A stretch of 64,000 nt of DNA from Cyathus striatus (lineage: Eukaryota > Basidiomycota > Agaricomycetes > Agaricales > Nidulariaceae). Below are positions 1 through 10,266 of the stretch, in pieces. Location: NCBI GenBank assembly GCA_025738555.1, contig JAOVFP010000001.1, forward strand, positions 7,440,001 to 7,504,000, read 5' to 3'. The translations under genes and the position numbers were made by a program. Below the pieces are notes generated by a model, which ran no database searches, was not told where the DNA came from, and saw nothing but the letters and a program-made list of their open reading frames with translations. Position 1 is the first letter of the stretch; the number at the start of each line of letters is the position of its first letter.

Positions 1-639
1 TGACGAACGTGACGCGAAGGAAATATGTGACAGATGTGAATCGCGGGAACATATGTGACGGATGTGACACGCAGGAAGTATGTGACAAATGCGAAGCGCG
101 GGAATATATGTGACGGATGTGACACGCAGGAAATATGTGACAAATGCGAAACGCGGGAATATGTGTGACAAACGTGACACGCGGGAAGTATGTGACAAAT
201 GCGAAGCGCAGATCAACTAGTAATCAGTACTAGCAATACATAAATGAGTGCCAATGATCACCTCCTAATATTCATTAAATGATCACTTTTGAGTGCCCTC
301 ATTCTATACTAATACTATCCCCTAGTAATAAACCATAATACAGAAATGAGTGCCAATGATCACTTTTGAGTGCCTCCATACTATACTAATATAATTCCCT
401 AGTAATCAACAACAATACATAAATGAGTGCTAATGATCACTTTTGAGTGTCCTCATACTATACTAATATAATCCCCTAGTTGTCAATAGCAATACATAAA
501 TGAGTGCCAATGATCACCACTCCATTACATTTACTGAATATGCCTTATAAAAATGGCACTCATTTTTTTGGTGGAGAATCAGGATCACTAGCACTCATTT
601 TTCCTGAGCAATTTGCAATCAAATTGGCTGACACTTATG
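1..639. mobile_element. Right end of a foldback-type element, cut by the window edge
   Basis: Positions 1-210 are an imperfect minisatellite built from variants of GTGACAAATGCGAAGCGCGG and GTGACGGATGTGACACGC. From about 211 to 520 a second repeat takes over, with several copies of a block around ATGAGTGCCAATGATCAC and ACTATACTAATA. The end is marked by ATTGGCTGACACTTATG (about 623-639), whose reverse complement CATAAGTGTCAGCCAAT is also the left end of the foldback element at 31,701. The two therefore belong to one family. The other arm and any target duplication lie outside the window. No coding capacity is seen; a 70-codon reading frame over 504-716 crosses repeat sequence and is not believed. 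Confidence 0.6.
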
Positions 640-719
640 TGATGTTAGTATACTACCATATCTTCATGTTCTATAACACATTACTTATTTCAATAGAGTT
701 CAGTAAAGTGGATTAAATG

Positions 720-3340
720 CTGAACATTAGATGATGTTATTCAAAATGCAAACAATTAATGTAGAATTATAAAGTAGCCAAGGGAACATCTAATTGCACA
801 TGAATAATTTATGTGCACATCATTTGTAGAATTTGTGTTTCACAAAAATACAGCTGAGCCCTCCTGTTATTCTACACGCAAAATAAATCCACACAAAATA
901 TACATATCCAATGTCCAGGAGGTGCAGGAAAGTCATATAACATGATAATGGTGTACTACATATCCTCAACTCCTATAATACACTATTTAGTCCAACAGAG
1001 CACAGTAGAGGGGATTAAATGGTGGGTATAATATATTGTTCATCAGAACACAAATAATAGATGTAGAAATATACATTAGCCAAGGGAACATGTGATAGGA
1101 CCCAGATAATTGATGTTCACATCATTTGTGGAATGTGTGTTTTGCGAAATGCAGCAGACCCCTCTCATTATTCTACACACAAAATACAACTGCTCGAAAT
1201 ATGTGTATCCAAGGTTTGGAGGTGTGAGAAAGCCCTATAATAATATTCTGGTGTACTATATATTTTCATGGTTTGTAATAATTAATTTATTGTTGTAAGG
1301 AACAGTAGAGGAGAGAGTATAATACATGGATATTAAAAACACAAATGATAAATGTAGAAATCTAAATTTGCCAAGGGAACATGTAATGGGATCTGGATAT
1401 TTGATGTTCACATCATTTGTGGAATGTGCATTTTGCAACATGCAACAGACTCCTCCTGTTACTCTACATGCAAAGTATGGCTACTCAGAATATACATATC
1501 CAGTGATTAGGAGGTGTGGGAAAGTCATATAACATGATGGTGGTGTATGATATATATTCAACTCCTATAATACATTATCTAGTTCAATAGAGGACTGTAG
1601 AGGGGATTATATAGTAGGTATAATATATCATTCATCAGAACTCAAACAATAGATGCAGAAATACACACTAGCTGAGGGAACATGTGATGGGGTCTGGATA
1701 ATTAATGTTCACATCATTTGTGGAATGTGCATTTTGCAAAATGCAGCAGACCCCTCTTGTCATTCTACATGCATAATACAACGACTCGAAATATGCGTAT
1801 CCGAGGTTTTGGAGATGTGAGAAAGTCCTATAATAATGTTCTTGTGCACTACATATCTTCATGTTTTACAATACTTAAATTATTGTTTTAGAGAACAGTA
1901 GAGGAGAGTGTATAATACATTGATATTCAAAATGCAAATGATAAATGTATCCGAATAATTGATGCTCACATCATTTGTGGAATATGTGTTTCATGAAACA
2001 CAGAGGAATCCTCCTGTTATTCTACATGCAAAGTACAGCCACTCAGAATATATGTATCCAGTGATTAAGAGGTGTGGGGAAATCATATAACATGATAGTG
2101 GTGCATGATATATATTCAACTCCTGTAGTACATTATTTAGTTAGATATAGAACTGTAGAGGAGATTAAATAGTGGGTATAATATATCATTCTTCAGAATG
2201 CAAACAATAGATGTAGAAATATACACTAGCTGAGGGAACATGTGATGGGACCCAGATAATTGATGTTCACATTATTTGTGGAATGTGCATTTCGCAAAAT
2301 GCAGCAGACCCCTTTTGTTATCCTACATGTAAAATACAGCTGTTATAAATATACATATCCAGTGCTCAGGAGGTGAGGGGAAGTCCTATAATAAAATTTG
2401 AGGGTACTACATGTCTTCATTTCCTATGATACTTAATTTGTTGTTGTAAAGAAAAGTAGAGAAGAGAGTATAATACATCAGTATTTAAAATGTAAGTGAT
2501 AAATATAAAAATATAAGTTATCTGAGAAAACATGTGATATCACCCAGATAACTGATGTCCTCATTATTTGTGGAATGTGTGTTTTGTGAAATGCAGCAGA
2601 CTCTCCCATTATCCTACATGAAAAATACAGCCAGTTGAGATATACATATCTGATTTCCAGGGGGTGCAGGAAAGTCCTACAAATAACATTCTAGTGTACT
2701 ATATCTGATCATTTCCTATAAAAAATTTCTTAGTTCAAGAGAGGACAGGAGTGGGTATTGAATGTGAAGTTATTTAATGCAAACAATAAATGTAGAGATA
2801 TGCATTTGCTGAGGGAACATATGACTACATCATTTGTGGAATTTGTGTTTTGCAAAATGTAACACCTGTTATCCTACATGAAAAGTACAGTGGCTTGACA
2901 TATACATATCTGGTGTTCATGAGGTGTTGGGAAAGTCCCTACAAATAACATTCTAGTATACTACATCTATTCATCTTCTATAATACATTATTTAGTTCAA
3001 TAGAGAACAGTAGAGGGGATTAAATAGTAGGTATAATACATTGTTCTTCAGAATGCAAACAATAGATGTAGAAATATACATTAGCTGAGGGAACATGTGA
3101 TGGAACCTGAATAATTTATGTTTCCATCATTAGTGGAATTTGCATTTCATGAAATGCAGTAGAGCCCTCCTGCAATTCTACACACAACCTACAGTGCCTC
3201 GAACTATACATATCCAACACTCAGGATGCAAGGGAAATTAAATAAGAACATACTAGTGTGCTCTAGTAAAAATCATCATGTTTTCATAATACAATTTTGT
3301 ATGACCCAGGACAGCAGAGGAGAATAAATTGTGAGTACAA
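720..3340. repeat. Diverged tandem satellite, ~290-bp unit, about nine copies
   Basis: A block containing TCACATCATTTGTGGAATG, then a GCAGCAGAC-like segment, then TATTCTACATG, recurs near 812, 1112, 1402, 1703, 1961, 2262, 2552, 2822 and 3116. Spacing is 258-302 bp. Units also share GAGGGAACATGTGAT, TACATATCCA and GGAGGTG segments. Copies differ by many substitutions and are nearly free of CpG, so the array is old. Short reading frames inside it (1110-1298, 1326-1532 and antisense ones) are the same repeat translated and carry no gene. Confidence 0.75.
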
Positions 3341-5850
3341 TATATTGTTTCATGGGGCATGAACAGTACAGCCTGGATGCCCATGCTGCTTGTATCAGCA
3401 TGTTGTATGATCAGCACACAATAAGTACTTCAATATAAGGATGAAATTCTGTTTAGGTGTGGTGTACAGACTAGAAACCACAAACCTTTCATTGTAAGTT
3501 GCTTTGGCTCTCATAAGCTACCTATATATATCCACTGTAGATACATTTCATTCTGATATATGAATTTCCCAAGTATAGTGTTGCCATATTATAGAATGGT
3601 ATTATTGATGGTGTACCAAAATAGATATATCCCAATCACTTTATAAATAAAATGACATATTCTATTTTTAGTTTCCCCTCAAAGTGTTGAGCTTGTAGTG
3701 CTCTCGAAACTATTAACTAGAGCTTTCTTTACTGGTAATGGTTTCATGTTGATCAAAACATGAGCTTATCAAAAGTGTGACAAGTCCAAACCTATTTATT
3801 GCTCAATCTAAGTGCACTCACTCCTTTCTCTAAACTGCCATCATTCTTCCATCTCACCTCTCTCTCACTCTTTCTTTCACCTCAAATTTTAATCTTATAC
3901 TTAGTCACAATGCCCTTCCTTACCATAAGTAAAGTCCTAATATTCGCAGTTGTGGTACTAAGTGTAGATTGACAGTATGGCACCAAGGTCTAGCAGCAGT
4001 GCTGGTCCAGATCTCAATATGTCTATGAAAAATACATCATGGAATGCAAGCTGAAGTGGGAGATAGGAGTAAGTAGTTCATTATTTTTAAATTCTGTTTA
4101 CTAATGACCAAATCAGTTACATGCAAGATATATTCTGGCATCATTGCATGGAGGCCAGCAATATGTTGTTCTGTATTCTCAGTTCTTCACACTTCGTGAG
4201 CTCAACCATATTCAAGCCAGAAGGGTTAGATGTTTGGCACAGGGCAATATGGCATGAGGAGTTTGCCATTTGGCACCATGATCATAAGTTGTCTGTCATT
4301 CAATGTTCTCTTTTCTGATTTCTAATGTTTGTTCTTTAGGACAAAAAAACATCTTTTTCTTGGGCTTCAGATGTATAGTATATACTACGTACTACATTGT
4401 AAATTGGTCTTCATAGATACTGTTTGCTAATTATTGTTGGTATGGAGTTCAGACAAAGTAAAAACATTGTATAAATTGTTGTATTTACTAACTTAGTAGT
4501 ATTCTGTTGTAATAGCTATATACCTCATTGTACCTTACTGTAATCCTGTCCTTCCTAATTACATATATTGCTGTTATTGACTGTCAAAAGTTTCTGATAC
4601 AGGAAATATAGCTGTACTATAGTTCTGTTGCACTACAACTAACTAGGTAACTGTCTGCTATTTCACTTACATATCTCTTCTATATCTATTAGGATGTGTT
4701 GGTACCTTGTACAAGTCTATGAAATGGATTATATTCTCAATTCTGGTGCAGTTTCCACCTCTGATAAGAAGCTTATCGAGAAATGTAGACATAGTGATAA
4801 TATTAACAATATTTCAACAAGTGCAAAAAGTCACATGGCTCAGGGACAATGATGCACAACAGTTAGAAAACAGTTACAAAGCTACTGTAAGTGGGAATAT
4901 GGCATGAGCATAACCAGTAACCAATAGTTTAGACAGAGTGCCCTGTGTGCTTCACCTTACTTCACAACAACTTTACTGCACTATCAACAGCACTTACAGT
5001 GTTCCAGAACTGCATGCTTTCACTTCTCTGATTTCACTTTTCATCAGCCTTACAGCCCTTACCCAAAGCCACTGATAGATTACCTAATGGTACATCATTA
5101 CCTGGTAGAGGTAACAAGGTCCAACTCCCCTGTTCAATATAAGTACTCACTCCTCTTCACACTTCAAGCTTTGCACATAGTAAATGCCAGCACTTCAAAT
5201 CATGACATCACTTCCTAATCACAGCTGATGGAGCCAATCATTGATTTCAAACATGATTTCAGGGACTTATCAAAAGGACTGTAACTTAACAGTAAAACAT
5301 TGTCTTCAGAATTTGGACTTCAAGTCAAGCAGACAGGTGTTTGAACCTGGCATACTGTAGTTATGGAGTACATTTTTACCAATAGAAAACATTTCAAAAT
5401 AGTAATGTTTAACACTATTCATTGATCAATGTGGCATTTACTGCATGCATACCAAGTAGACATTCCTTTAAGTTCTTTCCTTTTCATTAAGTGAAAACAC
5501 ACTATTAAAATAAATAAATAGGAGGGAGATACATTGCAGTATGCATGATATCTAACTAGTAGTTCTATTCCATTTGCATTGTTACCAAAACCTCCTCATA
5601 TGCATCAGCAGGAATCATTAACATTAAAAATTGATGTGTTTGTTTATTCTTGTCACTGAGCTCATTGATACATGTAATGTTTCTTGTTACCATCAGTAGG
5701 TACTGTCTTTCTTCATCCTGGTCAGGTGTCATCTTAGAGCTCCTGGTATAGAAGTCATCTATGTTCTAAAGTGTCTCCCTCTTCATGTTTTTGATTACAA
5801 AATCACACACTTGGGTCAACATGAACTTGTCCATTTTAAAGCTCTCAGTC
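3341..5850. other. CpG-depleted intergenic DNA, no recognisable gene
   Basis: AT-rich sequence with very few CpG dinucleotides and no reading frame longer than 66 codons. Two small frames (4121-4318 and 4707-4907, plus strand) show no motif I recognise. The stretch reads like an old decayed repeat. Confidence 0.4.
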
Positions 5851-5856
5851 ATGATA

Positions 5857-7180
5857 TTATTGTCGGAATGATCTGAGAATGGGAGTAGGAAGTGGTAAGC
5901 CTACATGGTATATGCAAAGAAGATGATAACAACACACCTCTGACCCTTTGTGATAATTTCCAGTTTCAATACCAGTAGAGCTCCATAAGTCCTGATTCAA
6001 TGTAGCAGCCACAATCCAAAGTGTCATTGTTTCAATAGATACAACTTTGCAGCTTTCTTTCCACAGGTATGTCCCTATCACCTGCCATAAGCACTGACCA
6101 AGGACTGGGAATGCCTAGTAGAATCAGAGCCTTGGGCCCTTGATCACCTTCACCATTCAGTGTGTAATTTTGCTGGATATGATGCCTTGGACATTGTACA
6201 TTATCAGAGTTTGTTGTCAGCCCCTCTAAGGCAAGGAGATGGTCAACATAAGTGAACTCAAATCCATTCAACATTGATGGATCACTCAAGGCAGTTCATT
6301 GAAGTCTGCTACCCAGCTTTTGAGCTCCCTTTTTGATGAACATGCCTATGTCTGTTAAGCAATGAGTACTTTAAAAGACAGGTGAAAGGAATAGGTATAT
6401 CTATGTGATTCTTTGTCCTCATCCAAAAATTCAAATGGGGACTCAAGACTGCTGCTCCCTCTCACCCCATATTTAAAAGGAGAGATTGGCATTTTTCCTG
6501 TAATTGAAGTTAATTTCATTCATTATAAATTAATAGTTGATGTACCATCATGAATTGTTTCACCATCAGAGTCTGACTCCATGTGCACTTTTTTAGTTTG
6601 ATACATATATGTAGAAAAGTTATATACTATTAAGTGTGTCACCAAATATTTCAACCTCAGAATCTGACTCATGAGCTGACCTGTTACATGCAATGAATAT
6701 AGTACCTGTCACTCATATGCTAGCTACATTCTTCTCCTTCACCTGAATTGGTATATGTATGTTCTCCTCCAAGAATAATTTTATATCTGCTTTAGGGTCA
6801 AGAACAAGTCTCTGGAGGGGTGAATACACAGGGTTAGAATTCTTTGGGGGGGGTTGATCTGTGCAATTGTCTTCAAACGAGTAAGCAATATATCCCTGTA
6901 ATTTGAAGCTACTTACTGTCAAGATGCTGGTTTGGTGAACCAATTCCCAAGTCCAACTGTGGCTCCTCTGTCAGAGTGACAGGGGCTTCACCAACTTTTG
7001 ATAGTAAATAGCTTGATGAAGGGTGATCTATGTAGCCACCATTGAGTAAGTAAGCAATATTTTGCTGTAGTATGAAGCAACTTACTGTTAAGATGCTGAC
7101 TTGATGAACCAATCCCAAAGACCATTTGTCACTTCTCTATCAAGGCAACAGGAGCTTCGCCCACTTTCAATAGTAATGTG
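5857..7180 (-). pseudogene. Degenerate minus-strand gene with duplicated exon
   Basis: Several minus-strand frames (7118-6909, 6943-6713, 6289-6032, 6081-5857) look like decayed exons of one gene. Two adjacent exon copies, about 7,175-7,050 and 7,010-6,881, encode related peptides around VGEAPV and GIGSPNQHLDS and both end at a good donor (CAGTAAGT). The exon and its intron were therefore duplicated in tandem with a period of about 170 bp. Downstream frames overlap in different phases, which implies a frameshift near 6,050-6,080. I do not recognise the product. CpG depletion matches the surrounding old repeats. Confidence 0.4.
6881..7175 (-). repeat. Tandem exon duplication (~170-bp period)
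   Basis: About 6,881-7,010 and 7,050-7,175 share GAGTAAG...GCAATAT, GAAGC.ACTTACTGT.AAGATGCTG and CAGGGGCTTCACCAAC-like segments at roughly 75-80% identity by eye. On the minus strand each copy ends in a GT donor, so this is a duplicated exon plus flanking intron. Confidence 0.55.
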
Positions 7181-7999
7181 GGGTCAATATGTGTGTACAC
7201 AGTACTACCACCACTGTTCTCAAGTTCCTGGGGTGTTGGTGCTGCTGCTTTCAGCTTGGACAAGAGCATGAACACTCTTTCAGTCAAAGGCTGTGATTAA
7301 AATAAGAAATAAGGCAAAGATAACTAAATTATTTTAAACACATACCATGGAAGAGCCATCATTATGAATGTTCCAAAACCTTGAAATCTTAAGCAATGAA
7401 TTGTGTGATTAGGAGTAATTAGGACAGAGCAGTTGGTGGTCCCCCCAATAATCAAACTGCTATTTTGTCATTCTTCCTCACACCTCTCCACAAAGTCAGT
7501 CATATAGTTCATAAATTAATGCTTTATGATATTTATAATACTCTATAGGATGACTTATTATGATCAGTGGAAGAAGACTGCTGATGTTATAGAAATTAGT
7601 ACTATCCAGGGTCTCTTGAAGTTCAGAGTGGACTCCAGTGGGGGGTTTATATTTAACATATTCAACCTTGTCATTCAAAATGAGGATGATGAAATTACTC
7701 ACATCCCAAAGGATAGCAACCTTGGATCTCACCTTCCCAAAGAAGGTTACATGTTACAATCTGAGCTGGTCTTGTGATATCTAGATAACATGATGTCTGG
7801 TCTTGTGATATTATAATCACGTGACTTGTCACTACACTTGTAAGTTATATGACAAAGTCAAAGTCTAAACAGTTGTATTTGTTGTACACACTAATGGACT
7901 TGGTGGTGTTCTCACAGTAGTCACTTGAGAAGCAAAATGAAGTAGCAGTGTTCTGAGGTTCTGTGATAGAGAAGAGGAGTTCCAGCTATATTGGTCAAT
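7181..7999. other. Gap without a supported gene
   Basis: Contains one open frame at 7,526-7,777 (plus, 83 codons) with an overlapping antisense frame. Neither has a recognisable motif. The sequence is CpG-poor up to the KDZ transposon boundary. Confidence 0.3.
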
Positions 8000-8007
8000 A
8001 GCTAAAC
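8000..8007. repeat. Target-site duplication, left copy (AGCTAAAC)
   Basis: Identical to 15,549-15,556 and immediately outside the inverted ends of the KDZ transposon. Confidence 0.75.
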
Positions 8008-8335
8008 GAGGTCTTTACGCTCGCCCCCCCATTCCGTTCGGACTCCGGACGGACTCCGTGGATTCCACGGACTATCTGGACGGACTTCAAGGATTTTCCG
8101 GATAGTCCATGGAATCCAGCCGGACTCCAGCTGGACTCATTTTGGCTGCAAGTCCAGCCAATTTGTTCAAATCCGGTCCTGTTCCAGTCCACCTGGAGTC
8201 CGCCTGGAGTCTGCCTGGAGTCCACCAGGAATTCTTTCATTAGCTGGAGTCCGGCAAGTTTAGCAGGAATTCCGGCGGACTAAATCCATTCGGAACTCAC
8301 CTGGACTCCGGTTGGAACTAGGCGGACACGGACTC
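8008..8335. repeat. Left terminal inverted repeat with GGACTCC subterminal repeats
   Basis: After the terminal motif and a C-run come many variants of CCGGACTCCAGCTGGACTC and CGGATAGTCC in both orientations. The inverted counterpart is 15,295-15,548. Such clustered short motifs in transposon ends are often transposase binding sites; that role is inferred here. Confidence 0.7.
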
Positions 8336-8426
8336 TTCATTAGTCACTATTAGTATTACTAGCTTTTATTAGCATTAGCTACCTTTTATTAGTATTAGCT
8401 ACCTTTCATTTATTTCTAGTAAAAAT

Positions 8427-8518
8427 ATGCAACGAGTAGGAATCGAACCCAGATCAAACAGCCAAGTCACGTGGACAACACGAACGTACGCGTTACCGAT
8501 ACACCAAAGGGTCATATA
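8427..8518 (-). other. tRNA-like sequence (pseudo-tRNA)
   Basis: On the minus strand a D-arm-like stretch GGTGTATCGGTAACGC (D stem GTGT/ACGC pairs) is followed about 45 nt later by a T-arm-like CTGGGTTCGATTCCTAC. The acceptor stem does not pair and the anticodon arm is poor, so it cannot be a working tRNA. It may be a tRNA-derived fragment inside the transposon or an internal RNA polymerase III promoter remnant. Confidence 0.35.
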
Positions 8519-8639
8519 TTTCATAGAGACAATATGCTAGATAATCACCGTATATTTCACTTTCCTAAAACGGTATGTCATTTTTCCCACCTTGTTTTTT
8601 CTTTCTCTCCCATGTCAACGTGTCAAGCTCACATCGTCA

Positions 8640-9000
8640 CCCTTCCCACATCGTTGCCTTCTCACGTCATCGCCTCACGCTCTCTCCCACGTCGTCGCCC
8701 CAAGCCCCCTTCGCGCGTCGGCGCCTCAAGACTCCTTCACACGTCGTCGCCTTAGGACCCCTTTCCACGTTGTCGCCCCATGCCCACCTCCCACGTTGTC
8801 GCCCAAATCGACTCAAGCGCAAGATCAATAGCACAGCAAGATCGATAACGTAGGGTATAGGCGCTGAGGTGTGAACGGTTGCGCGTGGGTGGCCGCATAC
8901 AAAACTACAGGTATGTATCTCCCCCTCCTTTCTCCCTCTTCTCTCCCCACTACACGACAACAGGCGCTGTTTATAGGCGCGCCTCTCATCGTCCCCCTCC
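8640..9000. repeat. C-rich CGTCGCC repeats
   Basis: Imperfect reiterations of CACGTCGTCGCC with CpG kept. Long open frames on both strands over this region are low-complexity translations and not genes. The stretch to 9,000 has no other feature. Confidence 0.5.
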
Positions 9001-9885
9001 CCTCCTCGTCCTCGTCTCGCAAGTGACGAGGACGAGCACTCTTTGCGCTTCCACTGCCACCTCGTCTGGCAAGTGACGAACGTGCGTGCGTCCATGCGCA
9101 CGTCCCCCTCCTCTCTGCCCCAAGTGTCCTCCGTCCCCCCGTCGTTCTCCCCCACCTCGTCTGGCTAGTGACGAGTGTGCGTGCGTCCCCACGCACGTCC
9201 CTCTCCTCTTCACCTCATACGTCCTCCGTCCTCCCGTCGTCCTCTCCCCGCACGTCCCCTTCCTCTTCCCCTCCCACGGCTCTCGTCTCGCAAATGACGA
9301 GCTTGCCGTCCCCCCCTACTCCGCTGCCTCCTCGTCTCGCAAGTGACGAGGAGGAGCTCTGCACTTCGTCTCGCAAATGACTAATGTGCGTTCCCCCTCC
9401 TCGTCTCGCAAATGACGAGGACGAGCATATCGTCCCCCCCCCTCGTCCCCCCTCCTCGTCCTCCTCGTCTTGCAAGTGACGAGGACGAGCGCCCGTCCCC
9501 CCTCCTCCTCCTCCTCGTCTTGCAAGTGACGAGGACAAGCGCCTGTCCCCCCCTTGTCCTCGTCTCGCAAGTGACGAGGACGAGCGCCCGTCCCCCCCTC
9601 GTCCTTGTCTCGCAAGTGACGAGGACGAACGCCCGTCCCCCCCTCGTCCTCGTCTCGCAAGTGACGAGGACGAGTGCCCGTTCCCCCTCCCCCTCCCCTC
9701 CACGCCTCCGCCTCCGCCTTGTATGCATGTCCCCCTCCTCTTCATCACTCCTTCCCCTCGTCTCGCAACTGACGAGTGCCGGTCCCCCCCCTCCTCCCAT
9801 GCCTTGTCTCGCAAGTGATGAGGACGAGTGCGCCGTCCCCCCCTCCTCTGCTGTCTCCTCGTCTAGCAAATGACGAGCGTGGTCC
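9000..9885. repeat. Minisatellite with palindromic core CTCGTCTCGCAAGTGACGAG
   Basis: About 15 copies of TCTCGCAAGTGACGAGGACG variants occur near 9019, 9069, 9165, 9291, 9338, 9375, 9407, 9471, 9524, 9567, 9612, 9657, 9766, 9811 and 9867. The most regular part has a period of about 46 bp, separated by CCGTCCCCCC spacers. Each core can fold (CTCGT/ACGAG). The array lies in the 5' region of the KDZ transposon, upstream of its promoter. Confidence 0.75.
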
Positions 9886-10106
9886 CACTGTCCTTTCCCC
9901 CTGCCTCCTCCCCCTCCTTGTTTCCGTCGTCTCTGTTGTCCCCTTTCCCCCTTATCACGCTGTCCCTCCCCCCTTCTCCCTTTGTCTTCATGCGTGCTGT
10001 CAACGGGCCGAAGTAGATGGAAGGCTGTGTCTCCTTAAAATAGTTAGATAGTAATGTTGTATAGCCAATGACATATAATATATATTTAGTTATGTTCAAT
10101 GTAGCC

Positions 10107-10115
10107 TATAAAAGG
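10107..10115 (+). promoter_or_regulatory. Putative TATA box of the transposon accessory gene
   Basis: TATAAAAGG lies 152 bp upstream of the ATG at 10,267, after the end of the C-rich repeats. The spacing leaves room for a 5' leader containing the CATCAACC...CACACA stretch. Confidence 0.5.
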
Positions 10116-10266
10116 CTGTATATTTTTAATTTTTTGATCATGAGAAATTGCTGTGCATCATCAGACTTCTAAGATTTTGGTTTGCATCAACCCCCCCCCT
10201 CCTTCTCAACCCTCAACCACCACCACTATCTTGCTATCTCAAAGCATTTTAACACTTCTACACACA

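Noticed and set aside
8427..8518. Functional tRNA gene
   Set aside because: The acceptor stem does not pair and the anticodon arm has an 11-nt loop at best.
8575..9873. Long overlapping open frames on both strands (up to 199 codons)
   Set aside because: They are translations of the C-rich and CTCGTC minisatellites, Arg/Ser/Pro or Arg/Gly-rich in every frame, with no start context or splice logic.
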